Positions 42,740-52,700 of a stretch of DNA of 64,000 bases are shown one piece after another. This DNA is from Gramella sp. Hel_I_59. Lineage in GTDB: Bacteria > Bacteroidota > Bacteroidia > Flavobacteriales > Flavobacteriaceae. The notes under the pieces were generated by a model, which saw nothing but the letters and a program-made list of their open reading frames with translations, was not told the origin of the DNA and ran no database searches. The position numbers were made by a program, and so were the translations under genes. The stretch lies in the NCBI RefSeq assembly GCF_006714895.1, contig NZ_VFME01000001.1:2728001-2792000 (forward strand). The letters are read 5' to 3'. Position 1 is the stretch's first letter. Each line of letters begins with the position of its first letter.

Positions 42740-44083
42740 TTAACCTACTTCGGTAATCATTAAATCAAGACCTAATCTTATTACTTCCTGAATCTCAATC
42801 TTGGAAGTGTTCACGTATTCTACTGTTGCAAAATCTTCAGGAGCAACCTCGTAGATCCCAAGATTTTCCATTTTTTCGATATCACCAGCCATACATGCTT
42901 TGATAAGCTGCATTGGGTAGATATCCATAGGTAAAACCTCTTCCATTTCACCTGTTACCACCAAAGCACGCTCTTCGCCATTCAAATTCGTGGTTGGAGT
43001 GTATTTTTTATTTGGAAACAACCAGGACAGTGAAGTTCTGGAATGTGAATGTATATTATTATAAGTGAAAGGTAACCATCCAAAAATTCGGTAATTGTCA
43101 CCTTCAGGAATTAGAGTAAGCTCGTTCTCAAAGAAACCTAAATACTGGTTGTTGCTTAATTGAGTCCCTGTGAATACATCTCCAGAGATGATACGAGTAC
43201 CTTCTGCTGCCTGACCAATAAGATCTGCAACATTAGCACCAATAGTCATCTGGTAATATTTCCTGTTTTCAGCTTCACTTCCAACCACAGCAACCGTGCG
43301 CTCCGCATGATATTCTCCGGTTAGAAAAACATTACCAATAGTAGCAACGTCCTCTACTCCTACAGTCCAGACACGCTCACCTCTATTAACAGGATCAAGC
43401 TTATGGATCTGAACACCTACATTACCTGCAGGGTGAGCTCCTTTTACGTGATGAAGCTCAACACCTTGAATTCCTTTTAGGTATTCAGCTGAAGAATCAT
43501 CTACAGAAAGATGAACTTTACCTGGTGTAAGTTTTCTCAAAGCATCAATTCCCGCCTGGAATGCAGCGATCTTATCTTTGATGATAAAACCTTTATCTGC
43601 CGCCAGAGGAGCAGTTGTTACTGCTGAAATAAAGATCGCCTTAGGAGTATCCTTAGGATCTGCTACGATGTCGTATGGTCTTTGGTTGATAAAAGCACCG
43701 CAACCACTTTCAAGAAGAAGTTCACGAACATCCTTCACATCAGCTTTAGCAGGATCCAGCTTTTTGAATTCACGGTAAGTGTTTTCAGGATCTGCTTCGA
43801 TGATTATTTCGAGGATCCTTCTTTTGTCACCTCTTTTGATTTCTTTAAGAACACCACTAACTGGTGTAGTAAAGCGAATTTCCTCGGTATATTTCGAATA
43901 GAAAATCTCATCACCTGCAAGAAGCTTAGCTCCTTCTTTTACTACCATTTTTGGCACAACAGTGTGAAAATCTGGCGGTTTGATCGCGTAAGTTTTGGAT
44001 CTCGGAGCCTTTACAAGCTCTTTTTCCGCCGCCCCTTCTAATCGCAGAGATAATCCTCTTTTAATTCGAATGTCTTTTGACAT
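42740..44083 (-). CDS. nqrA: Na+-translocating NADH:quinone reductase subunit A
   Basis: The 447-residue peripheral quinone-related subunit. It opens MSKDIRIKRGLSLRLEGAAE and shows PPDFHTVVPKMVVKEGAKLL, the ILEIIIEADPENTYREF block, CGAFINQRPYDIVADP and the C-terminal AGDIEKMENLGIYEVAPEDF. First gene of the nqrABCDEF operon, with a well-formed -33/-7 promoter upstream. Confidence 0.95.
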   Translation of the reverse strand: MSKDIRIKRGLSLRLEGAAEKELVKAPRSKTYAIKPPDFHTVVPKMVVKEGAKLLAGDEIFYSKYTEEIRFTTPVSGVLKEIKRGDKRRILEIIIEADPENTYREFKKLDPAKADVKDVRELLLESGCGAFINQRPYDIVADPKDTPKAIFISAVTTAPLAADKGFIIKDKIAAFQAGIDALRKLTPGKVHLSVDDSSAEYLKGIQGVELHHVKGAHPAGNVGVQIHKLDPVNRGERVWTVGVEDVATIGNVFLTGEYHAERTVAVVGSEAENRKYYQMTIGANVADLIGQAAEGTRIISGDVFTGTQLSNNQYLGFFENELTLIPEGDNYRIFGWLPFTYNNIHSHSRTSLSWLFPNKKYTPTTNLNGEERALVVTGEMEEVLPMDIYPMQLIKACMAGDIEKMENLGIYEVAPEDFATVEYVNTSKIEIQEVIRLGLDLMITEVG

Positions 44084-44122
44084 AGGATGGAGTGTATGTT
44101 AAATTTTTAGTTTAAAGTCGGG

Positions 44123-44155
44123 CAAATTTAAGAATTTTCACTCCATTTATCCCAA
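44123..44155 (-). promoter_or_regulatory. nqr operon promoter
   Basis: On the minus strand TTG (44153-44155), 22-base spacer, TAAATTTG (44123-44130). Both elements of the Bacteroidota consensus are present. It lies 40 bases before the nqrA ATG. Confidence 0.55.
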
Positions 44156-44219
44156 GAAATGTCAGAATTTTACTTTGGTCAACTGTTAAATTAAATGGAT
44201 GCAAAATGCTAATTTCTAT

Positions 44220-44227
44220 TAACTTTG
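44220..44227 (+). promoter_or_regulatory. -7 box TAACTTTG for the DUF5103 gene
   Basis: Perfect TAnnTTTG 17 bases before the preferred ATG at 44245. An earlier in-frame ATG at 44206 would lie upstream of the box. Confidence 0.6.
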
Positions 44228-44244
44228 CTATTTACTCAAACTTT

Positions 44245-45495
44245 ATGAAAGGCTTTCTAATTTTCTTTGCGTTTTGCCTGCTTCAGCCGTGCATTTATGG
44301 CCAGGTTGTTAAAGAAACCCTGCCACCTCCATTCATTAGAACCATTATTTTCCAGGGAGATTCCGTAGAAAATAAAGGAAATCCTATCATTCGATTGGGT
44401 GCCAACCTGCAATTAAGCTTTGATGATATCATTGGAGACGAAGCCGATTACTATTACACGATCGAACATTATAATTTCGATTGGACACCTTCTCAACTCA
44501 ACAAAAACGAGTATCTCGAGGGTTTCGATGATGTTAGAATCATCAATTACCGGAATTCGCTAAATACCCTACAACCCTATACTCATTACGAGCTTGACAT
44601 TCCGAATAAAAATGTTCGCGGACTCAAAGTTTCGGGCAACTATATGATTAGCGTCTATAATGCGCAAAGAGAAAAGGTATTCTCACGAAAATTCATGGTT
44701 TATGAACCTGTAGCGCAAATTACTGCGGAAGTAAAAAGAGCCAGAAACCTTCAGTTTATCGATGAAAAGCAAATTATAAACTTCAGTATTAATTCTCCAG
44801 ATCTGCTTCTGAAGAATCCTGACAGGAATGTCAAGGTGAGCCTCATTCAGAATTTCAATTTAAAAACTGCGATTACAGATCTTAAACCTCAATATACCAT
44901 TGCCAACGAACTCATCTATCGCTATGACACTGAATCTTCCTTTGTGGGTGGCAACGAATTTCTTCAGTTTGACAATAAAGAAATAAGAGTCACCAATGCT
45001 GATATTGCCAAGGTTGACATGCAGCAGCTATATCTCCATTATCTTTTTATGGATATCACCAGGGACGGGCAGCCATACACGTACAATCCTGATATTAATG
45101 GAGGTTTTGTGGTAAGAAATGTGCTTGCAGAAGATTCAGACCTGGAAGCCGATTATGTTTGGATGAGATTTACTTTACGAAATTATGATCCGCTTGAAGG
45201 GAAACAGATCCATCTCTATGGAGGGTTCAATAATTTTCATCTGGACGAAAGCACTAAGCTCGAGTATAATAAGGAGAGTGGTTATTATGAGTTAGCGAGA
45301 TTATTTAAGCAAGGATATTATAACTACAAATATGTGGTGACAGGTCCAGACGGGATTCAGGATGGAGCAATTAGTGGAAACTATGATGAAACTGAAAACA
45401 ATTATACGATCTTGGCTTACTACAGAAGTCCGGGAGCTCGTTATGACAGACTGATTGGTGCAGGAGGTGCGAATTCAAGAAACATTCGTAATTAA
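44245..45495 (+). CDS. type IX secretion plug protein (DUF5103)
   Basis: From ATG 44245 the 416-residue protein has a signal peptide (MKGFLIFFAFCLLQPCIYGQ). The domain shows LPPPFIRTIIFQGD, GANLQLSFDDIIGDEADYYY, the EHYNFDWTPSQLNKNEYLEG and GNYMISVYNAQREKVFSRKF motifs and VWMRFTLRNYDPLEGKQIHL, matching DUF5103, the plug protein found bound to the SprA translocon in type IX secretion. It would block the pore when no PorV-cargo complex is docked. No other translocon gene is adjacent. The two giant proteins at 49.7-64 kb are candidate cargo of the same pathway. Confidence 0.88.
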   Translation: MKGFLIFFAFCLLQPCIYGQVVKETLPPPFIRTIIFQGDSVENKGNPIIRLGANLQLSFDDIIGDEADYYYTIEHYNFDWTPSQLNKNEYLEGFDDVRIINYRNSLNTLQPYTHYELDIPNKNVRGLKVSGNYMISVYNAQREKVFSRKFMVYEPVAQITAEVKRARNLQFIDEKQIINFSINSPDLLLKNPDRNVKVSLIQNFNLKTAITDLKPQYTIANELIYRYDTESSFVGGNEFLQFDNKEIRVTNADIAKVDMQQLYLHYLFMDITRDGQPYTYNPDINGGFVVRNVLAEDSDLEADYVWMRFTLRNYDPLEGKQIHLYGGFNNFHLDESTKLEYNKESGYYELARLFKQGYYNYKYVVTGPDGIQDGAISGNYDETENNYTILAYYRSPGARYDRLIGAGGANSRNIRN

Positions 45496-45504
45496 GCTGT
45501 TTAT

Positions 45505-46599
45505 ATGCCAGATACTGAAAATAAGATTGAAATTTACCAGTATAGAGGTCAGCATTGTCTAAACTGCGAATTGCCTTTAGATAAAAACGACCGCTTTTGT
45601 CCCAATTGCGGACAATTAAATACTACTAAAAAACTTAGCTTTTCAGATCTATTCAACGAATTTTTTTCAGGAGTATTTGCCTATGACTCCAGGTTTCATC
45701 GGACTTTAAGAATTCTTCTTTTCAAACCCGGAAAGATTTCAAAAGATTATGTGGAAGGAAAGAGAACCAGGTACGCAAATCCCTTCAGGTTCTATCTGAG
45801 TGTTTCAATTATATTCTTTCTGATTTTTAGTCTTAGCCTGGACCCTAGCGAAAGTTTTGGACGACAGGACCGGGACGAAAACCTGCTTTCAAAACTGGAT
45901 CGCAAGGAATTGAGCGAGGCTTCCATGGATTCCATCAATAAAGTATTGACCAGCGAAGATGTTGGTCTGGATAGCATCCAGAATAATGTTTTTACTGAAA
46001 CTTATACTGAAAAGCTTGTGAGTCAGCCAGAACTTGACAGTATGAACTTTATTAGTGCTTTTGCGAAAAAAGCAGATCTATACTATGCCTACCAGGATGA
46101 AACAGGGATTTTTACCTCTTCACGGGCGCTAGATAGTTTGAAGCACGAGCAATCTAATTATAATCTCTGGCTCTACAAAAAGGCGGTGGATGCGGGAACC
46201 TTTTCAAAAGACCCGGCGCTATTTATAAACTACTTTATAGGAAAGTTACCTTTTATCATCTTCATCTTCTTGCCGGTTTTCGCGTTATTTATCTGGCTAC
46301 TATATTCAAGAAGGGACTTTAATTATATGGAGCACCTCATCTTTGCATTTCACGTGCAAACGGTGTTTTTTGTACTCTACAGTTTTGCGCTGATACTTGA
46401 AATTGTCTTTAAATGGGAAATACTTACTACACTGGCAAATTTTGTATTTCTATTCTACTTATACAAAGCGATGCGATTTTTCTACGGACAAAAACGTGTT
46501 AAAACGATTTTAAAGTTTCTATTCCTGAACCTAATATTCTTTACATTAGCCACAGTCGCTGCAATCATATCATTGCTCGCTTCTTTTTCAATTTATTGA
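45505..46599 (+). CDS. DUF3667 zinc-ribbon membrane protein, copy 2
   Basis: The 364-residue protein shares with the gene at 20921-21685 the four-Cys zinc ribbon (CLNCELPLDKNDRFCPNCGQ at about 18-37), the FNEFFSGVFAYDSRF block, LFKPGKISKDYVEGKR and NPFRFYLSVSIIF. It then has an extra soluble insert of about 130 residues after the first span and a C-terminal membrane domain (FIGKLPFIIFIFLPVFALFI onwards). Function unknown. It follows the DUF5103 gene by 9 bases and overlaps apaG by 4. Confidence 0.85.
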   Translation: MPDTENKIEIYQYRGQHCLNCELPLDKNDRFCPNCGQLNTTKKLSFSDLFNEFFSGVFAYDSRFHRTLRILLFKPGKISKDYVEGKRTRYANPFRFYLSVSIIFFLIFSLSLDPSESFGRQDRDENLLSKLDRKELSEASMDSINKVLTSEDVGLDSIQNNVFTETYTEKLVSQPELDSMNFISAFAKKADLYYAYQDETGIFTSSRALDSLKHEQSNYNLWLYKKAVDAGTFSKDPALFINYFIGKLPFIIFIFLPVFALFIWLLYSRRDFNYMEHLIFAFHVQTVFFVLYSFALILEIVFKWEILTTLANFVFLFYLYKAMRFFYGQKRVKTILKFLFLNLIFFTLATVAAIISLLASFSIY

Positions 46600-46604
46600 A
46601 ACAC

Positions 46605-46991
46605 ATGATTCAACAGGTTACAAAAGGTATTAAGATTTCTGTGGAAACCAGGTTCGAAGGTAAGTTCTATAAGGACTTCCAGCTGAAGTATGCTTTTGCT
46701 TACCAGATCACAATTGAAAACCAGAGCAACGATTCTGTTCAGCTAAAATCCAGATTCTGGGAGATCAAAGATGCTTTGAGTGAAATTGAATATGTTTCAG
46801 GAGAAGGAGTGATTGGAAAAAAACCTGTTTTGAAACCCGGTGAAAGTCATACCTATCAAAGTGGTTGCTTACTCACCGCACCCATTGGTTCCATGTCTGG
46901 CTACTATAATATGATCAACTTCACGACTACGAATGAATTTCAGGTGAGAATCCCACCCTTCAGACTTGCCGCTACCTTTGCTTTAAACTAG
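46605..46991 (+). CDS. apaG: Co2+/Mg2+ efflux protein ApaG
   Basis: A 128-residue beta-sandwich protein of the ApaG family, starting MIQQVTKGIKISVETRF. The body shows FAYQITIENQSNDSVQLKSR, FWEIKDALSE, VSGEGVIGKKPVLKPGE and SHTYQSGCLLTAPIGSMSGY, all typical, with a short C-terminal extension. Biochemical function is not settled; it has been linked to metal resistance and Ap4A. The ATG at 46605 is favoured over the TTG at 46596. The end overlaps the convergent NRDE gene by 20 bases. Confidence 0.9.
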   Translation: MIQQVTKGIKISVETRFEGKFYKDFQLKYAFAYQITIENQSNDSVQLKSRFWEIKDALSEIEYVSGEGVIGKKPVLKPGESHTYQSGCLLTAPIGSMSGYYNMINFTTTNEFQVRIPPFRLAATFALN

Positions 46992-47694
46992 TAAGGTATT
47001 CTTCTGAAGTGTCTTTATTTATTAAATTCTGATATGAAAAATGAATTCCATCAGGCTCATTAATGACCTGTGATATACTTTGAGTTTTGAGAAATCCCCG
47101 GTCTATGATCAATCCGTATTCCTTGTTTCCGTTACCTGCACTTTTGTGAAATTTCAATAGACTCTCGGCAGTATAACCTTCAGCGCTTACTTCTTCAAAC
47201 CATTCTTTACGCTTTTTTTTCATTGCTTCAGAATAGAGCGGAGAAGATGACCAGATATGCTGAGTGATAGGAAGATATTCGTGCTTAGAATTTTTGCCAT
47301 CCCATATTAGTTGTTGAAAGCATAAACCATCATGCCATTCTACAATGATCATTGTAAAAGGCTCGATCCCATCAAAATTATATTTGTTTATAAATGATCG
47401 CAATCTACACGAAGCAAGAAATTCTTTAACAACCACTCCCCGACTTTTTCGATATTCAGGCTTGCGCTCATGTGGTTTCTCAGCTCCATTCATAAGACAT
47501 ATACACCTGGAATGTTCGCTAACTCCTAGCCAGGTGCCTCCAGCCTGTTTATCTTTTGGGAAATATTGTCTTACACCTTCGAAGCGCTCCCATGCAGGTG
47601 GAAGGGTTTCGCGACCAACCGATTCATCCCGGTTAGAAGTTAATACAAAGCCAGACATAGACTCAGGACGGGGGACTAAAGTAACTGTGCACAT
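46972..47694 (-). CDS. NRDE family protein (TANGO2 homologue)
   Basis: The 240-residue protein starts MCTVTLVPRP and has the family's eponymous NRDE in LTSNRDESVGRETLPPAW. Cys2, exposed after removal of Met, would be the N-terminal nucleophile of this Ntn-hydrolase-like family; the eukaryotic homologue TANGO2 has a role in lipid or heme homeostasis. Other blocks are GGTWLGVSEHSRCICLMNG, YNFDGIEPFTMIIVEW and the WSSSPLYSEAM stretch. Bacterial role unknown. Convergent with apaG. Confidence 0.88.
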   Translation of the reverse strand: MCTVTLVPRPESMSGFVLTSNRDESVGRETLPPAWERFEGVRQYFPKDKQAGGTWLGVSEHSRCICLMNGAEKPHERKPEYRKSRGVVVKEFLASCRLRSFINKYNFDGIEPFTMIIVEWHDGLCFQQLIWDGKNSKHEYLPITQHIWSSSPLYSEAMKKKRKEWFEEVSAEGYTAESLLKFHKSAGNGNKEYGLIIDRGFLKTQSISQVINEPDGIHFSYQNLINKDTSEEYLTSLKQR

Positions 47695-47764
47695 GCTTTA
47701 AAATCAAAATTTTAAGGAAATGTACAAAAAAAGTTAAGCTTAAGTAAAGGCAAGCCAGATGTTA

Positions 47765-47793
47765 TTGCGTGCAACTTAATTTTTTTACCTTTA
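47765..47793 (+). promoter_or_regulatory. pruA promoter
   Basis: TTG (47765-47767), 18-base spacer, TACCTTTA (47786-47793): both elements in the right spacing with one mismatch in the -7 box. The pruA ATG is 40 bases further. Confidence 0.5.
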
Positions 47794-47832
47794 TCGGAAT
47801 TAGAAATAAACGAAAAAACAAAATTTATATTT

Positions 47833-49476
47833 ATGGGAAAAGGATTTTTTCACGTACCAGTAGCGGTTAACGAAGAAGTAAAAAGTTACGCTCCGGGAAG
47901 CCCAGAAAGAGAAGAAGTATTACTTACTTATAAAGACCTTTGGAATGCGAATACTGAAGTTCCTCTTTATATTGGAGCTGAAGAAGTAAAAACCGGGAAT
48001 ACCAGAACCATCAATCCTCCACATGATCACGCTCATGTTGCAGGAACTTATCACACTGCTGAGAAAAAGCATGTGGAAAGAGCTATTTCTGAAGCACTAG
48101 AGGCAAGAAAGAAATGGTCAAAACTGGAATGGGAACAAAGAGCTGCTATCTTTTTAAAAGCTGCAGATCTAATTTCCGGACCCTACAGACAAAAGATGAA
48201 CGCTGCCACAATGATTGGGCAGTCTAAGAATATTTATCAGGCTGAAATTGATGCTGCTGCAGAGATCTGTGATTTCCTACGTTTTAACGTAGAGTATATG
48301 GCAGAACTTTATGATGAGCAACCAATTTCTTCAGATGGAGTTTGGAATCGCGTAGAATACAGACCACTAGAAGGTTTCGTTTATGCTATTACTCCTTTCA
48401 ACTTTACGGCAATTGCAGGAAACCTTCCTTCAAGTGCTGCCCTTATGGGGAATGTTGCAGTTTGGAAACCAAGCGATAGCCAGATGCTATCGGCTCAGGT
48501 ACTTATGGAAGTATTTAAAGAGGCAGGTTTGCCAGCAGGTGTGATCAACATGGTAAATGGTGATCCAGAAATGGTAACAGATACTGTATTGGCAAGTCCA
48601 GATTTTGCAGGAATCCATTTTACTGGAAGTACTAACGTATTTAAAGGGATTTGGGGAAAAATTGGAAACAATATTCAGAACTATAAAACATACCCAAGAA
48701 TTGTCGGTGAAACTGGAGGAAAAGATTTTATCCTGGCCCACCCGACTGCAAAAGCTAAACATGTAGCAACTGCAATTTCCAGAGGAGCCTTTGAATATCA
48801 AGGTCAGAAATGTAGCGCGGCATCACGTGTTTATATTCCGAAAAGCCTTTGGCCGGAAATTAAAGATTTCGTAATCGAAGATGTACAATCTTTCAAAATG
48901 GGATCTCCGGAAGACATGTCTAATTTCATCAATGCTGTAATTCACGAAGGTTCTTTCGATAAGCTTGCAAGCTATATTGAAAAAGCTAAGAGCGATAAAA
49001 ATGCTGAGATTGTAGTTGGAGGAAACTATGATAAATCTAAAGGTTACTTCATAGAACCTACCGTAATTCTTACATCAGATCCTCACTACACTACTATGGA
49101 AACTGAACTTTTTGGTCCGGTAGTAACAGTTTATGTATATGATGACAAGAATTTTGATGAATCCAAGTGGGCAGATATCTGCCAGACTGTAGATAACACG
49201 AGTATATATGCATTAACTGGAGCAATTATTTCTGGGGATCGTTACGCAGCTGCTCAGGCTACAGATTTATTGCAGAATGCCGCTGGAAACTTCTATATTA
49301 ATGATAAACCAACTGGTGCAGTTGTAGGACAGCAGCCATTTGGTGGAGCAAGATCCAGTGGTACAAATGACAAAGCAGGATCAAAGATGAATCTTATGAG
49401 ATGGATTTCTGTAAGATTGATCAAAGAGACTTTCGTCCCTGCTACAGATTATAGATACCCGTTTTTAGGAGAGTAA
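47833..49476 (+). CDS. pruA: L-glutamate gamma-semialdehyde (P5C) dehydrogenase
   Basis: Oxidises glutamate semialdehyde from proline to glutamate with NAD+. The 547-residue enzyme is the stand-alone (not PutA-fused) form: MGKGFFHVPVAVNEEVKSYA at the start, ITPFNFTAIAGNLPSSAALM (cofactor site), GETGGKDFIL, and catalytic Cys327 in EYQGQKCSAASR. The C-terminal GGARSSGTNDKAGS and RLIKETFVPATDYRYPF are the family's hallmarks. Monocistronic with terminator at 49501-49528. Confidence 0.96.
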   Translation: MGKGFFHVPVAVNEEVKSYAPGSPEREEVLLTYKDLWNANTEVPLYIGAEEVKTGNTRTINPPHDHAHVAGTYHTAEKKHVERAISEALEARKKWSKLEWEQRAAIFLKAADLISGPYRQKMNAATMIGQSKNIYQAEIDAAAEICDFLRFNVEYMAELYDEQPISSDGVWNRVEYRPLEGFVYAITPFNFTAIAGNLPSSAALMGNVAVWKPSDSQMLSAQVLMEVFKEAGLPAGVINMVNGDPEMVTDTVLASPDFAGIHFTGSTNVFKGIWGKIGNNIQNYKTYPRIVGETGGKDFILAHPTAKAKHVATAISRGAFEYQGQKCSAASRVYIPKSLWPEIKDFVIEDVQSFKMGSPEDMSNFINAVIHEGSFDKLASYIEKAKSDKNAEIVVGGNYDKSKGYFIEPTVILTSDPHYTTMETELFGPVVTVYVYDDKNFDESKWADICQTVDNTSIYALTGAIISGDRYAAAQATDLLQNAAGNFYINDKPTGAVVGQQPFGGARSSGTNDKAGSKMNLMRWISVRLIKETFVPATDYRYPFLGE

Positions 49477-49500
49477 TAATTTCTAAAAAGCATACTGTTT

Positions 49501-49528
49501 AAAAACCGCCTTTTCGGCGGTTTTTTTT
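49501..49528 (+). terminator. intrinsic terminator of pruA
   Basis: Stem AACCGCC (49504-49510) with GGCGGTT (49516-49522), loop TTTTC, then a run of T to 49528. Confidence 0.88.
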
Positions 49529-49658
49529 GTTTACAGACTTTAAGGTAGATCACTTACAAAATCCAGCTACCACTTATATTCTACAATCATAATTTTTTGT
49601 TTTTTTAGCATAACATGCTACAATTCAAAATTTTAACTTAAATTTACTTTCCCCAAAA

Positions 49659-49700
49659 ACTTGTTCCCCAGCAAGTTACACGCAAGGAAACCTGCGTAAC
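49659..49700 (+). promoter_or_regulatory. structured leader of giant protein 1
   Basis: Two adjacent hairpins: ACTTG (49659-49663) with CAAGT (49672-49676), and GTTACacGCA (49675-49684) with TGCGTAAC (49693-49700), which contains a two-base bulge. They share 2 bases and are mutually exclusive in part. They lie 56-97 bases before the ATG. Whether they act in transcription or translation cannot be told. Confidence 0.35.
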
Positions 49701-49755
49701 TCCTACTACTGCTACCCTACGTGATATTTATTATTGTAATTAAACCGCCAGACTT

Positions 49756-52700
49756 ATGGTTAAAAAATTACATTGGAATCTGTTTTTCTTACTATTCATT
49801 CTCCCAATTTTAAGTTGGGGGCAATGTCCTACGTCTGTAGGTATCACATCTAATCAAGGAGCAAGTATTTGCCAGGGAACTGATGTCACTTTTACTGCAA
49901 ACCCAACCGGAGGAACCTCACCCGTATATGAATGGACTCTGAATGGTACAGTAGTTGGCAGTTCTTCGACCTATTCATCAAGTAGTCTGACTAATCAAGA
50001 TAAAATTAGAGTAAAGGTTAGTTCTTCAACCGATTCAACTTGCGAAACTTTCAGTGATATTTTTACCATTACTGTAAACCCCAATAGAACCGGAACTGTT
50101 CAGATTCAGGCCAGCAAAACCTCAATTTGTCCTGGTGAAAATATTAGCTTCAGTATTGCATCAGTTTCCAATGCTGGAAGTGGTGCGGTTTACACTTGGA
50201 GAATTAATGGAAATACTGTAGGAAATAATAGTACTTCTTTTTCCAGTAGCGCACTGCAGAATAATGACGAAATTCAATTAAGTATTCAGTCTGGTATTCC
50301 CTGTACTCCAGACTTTAGTAGTAATACGATTATTATACAGGAAAAACCGGGAACACCCTCCCAACCAGCAAGCATTTCAGGAAATAATACTGTATGCCCT
50401 GGAACTACGCAGACATACAGTATTACGAATGTAACTGACGCTTCCGAATATGTCTGGACATTACCTTCTGGATGGTCTGGTAGTAGTGCAACAAACACAA
50501 TAGACGTTACTTCAGGTTCAGCAGGTGGAAATATAAGCGTACAAGCAAAAAATAGCTGTGGTACCAGTACAATGCGAGACCTGAGTGTTACTGTACAACC
50601 AAATACTCCGAAAACCCCGGGAACTATTACTGGTCCCATTTCGGTCTGCCCGGGAATATCAGTAGATTATAGTATCGCTGCAGTTTTAAATGCAACAGAA
50701 TACGTTTGGACTTTGCCGAATGGTACTGAACAAATAACAAATGATCCAGATATAACAGTTACTACTAATACTTCTGGTAGTAGTAATATTTCGGTTAAAG
50801 CCAGGAATAGTTGCGGCACGAGTGCTTCAAAAACATTATCAGTTACTGTAAAAGCGGGGAAACCGGCTACTCCAGGAGCTATAACCGGGGATACCAATAT
50901 ATGCCCGGCAACCACACAAACCTATTTAATTAAGGCAGTTCAGGGAGCTACATCTTACAATTGGACCCTTCCAAATGGCTGGACCGGATCAAGCTCTACA
51001 CGTACCATAACGGTGACAAGCAATGCTAATGCAGGTGATATTGTTGTAACCGCTGAAAATGATTGTGATATAAGTGAATCCAGAACTCTAAGTATCGCAA
51101 TAAAAGACGGAACACCTAATACTCCAGGAATAATCTCTGGAGCAACTGCGGTTTGTCCAACTACTTCAGAAACTTATACCGTAGCCGCAGTTGAAGGCGC
51201 TACAGAATATATCTGGACCATTCCTGGCAGCTTTTCAACCACCAGTACGGTTACAACGAATCCTACATTAAATATTACGGCTGGTAATTCAGGATCAGGT
51301 AATATAACTGTAAAAGCAAAGAATGATTGTGGTACAAGTACAGCTGCGAGTCTAGCAATTGGTATAAGCCAACCAGCTCCCGTTTTACCGGGTGATATAA
51401 CCGGACCTACAAATGTTTGCAGTACCTCAACAGGAATAAGTTATTACATTCCTGCCGTTGCAAATGCTACCTCTTATTCATGGTCACTTCCACCAGGATG
51501 GACTATAACTTCCGGAAGTACTACACGTACTATCACAGTAAGCAGCAGTTCTAACAGCGGTACAATTTCTGTAATAGCCAGAAACGATTGTGGGGATAGC
51601 CCAGCAAAAAGTATTGCTGTTAGTAGTACCAACGGAGTACCTTCGCAACCGGGAGCCATTACTAGTAGTTTGGGGAACAATCCTAATGTATGCCCTCCAT
51701 TAAATGGAGTAACTTTTAGTGTTCCTCCTGTAAGTAACAGTACTAGTTATACCTGGAGTCTTCCTCCCGGCTGGAATATTACAAGCGGTGAAAACACGAA
51801 TACAATAACAGTTAATATTACTGCCAATGTTGACCTGAATAATGGAATTGTCAACGTAAATGCTAATAATATTTGCGGCTCTGGTACTTCCTCTGCCAAT
51901 TTCAATGTTACCTTAGGTAATTTTGTAGTTGCGGATATGGGTGGGGACATCACAATTTGTAAAAACATTTCCCCAATACAAATTAATGCTGCAATAAGTT
52001 TTGGTAATAAAGGCTTAAAGGTTGTAGATGTTTATTCGCCGGACGATCCAAGTTTCAATCCAAATATCCCAAATGGAAAAGTAGATAATTTTTCATTTAC
52101 CTACACCCCTACTTCTTCACATTTCGCAGACGATTCATTTAGAATAAGGTTAAAAACTGAAGATCCAAATGGCGCCTGTGATTCTAACGAAGATTTTAAC
52201 GATGAAATTGTTATTTATTTCCTAGACAACCCCATAGCAAGTTTCGTCACCTCTAATTCTGAAATATGTTATAATACCAACACATCATTAGATATCAGCG
52301 GAACTCCAAACACATCCGTTACCTACTCAAATGGTTCGGGAAATGCTACGGTTGCTCTTGATGCTTCCGGTAAAGGGACAATAGCTACAGGTAACCTTAC
52401 TCAAACAACCACCTATACTCTTCAATCTATTGCATATACAGATGGACCTGGTTGTTCACAAAATATTTCTTCTAATTCGACCATAACTGTTAACCCAATC
52501 CCTTCAGCAACCTTAACGTATAATGACGGCCCTTTCTGTAATTCAGATTCTGCTTCGTATTTGCCATCGTTTACAAACACAGTTGGTCAATTTCAAGAAG
52601 GAACATTTTCAGCTACAGGCATAAATGTTAATGCTACTGATGGATCTTTTTCTCCTAATGGGGTTAGTCCAGACACCTACACAATCACCTATAGTTTTAA

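Noticed and set aside
50286..51968. Minus-strand frames in the giant protein 1 gene
   Set aside because: Antisense shadows of the Ig/PKD repeats; similar ones recur at each unit because the DNA is repetitive.
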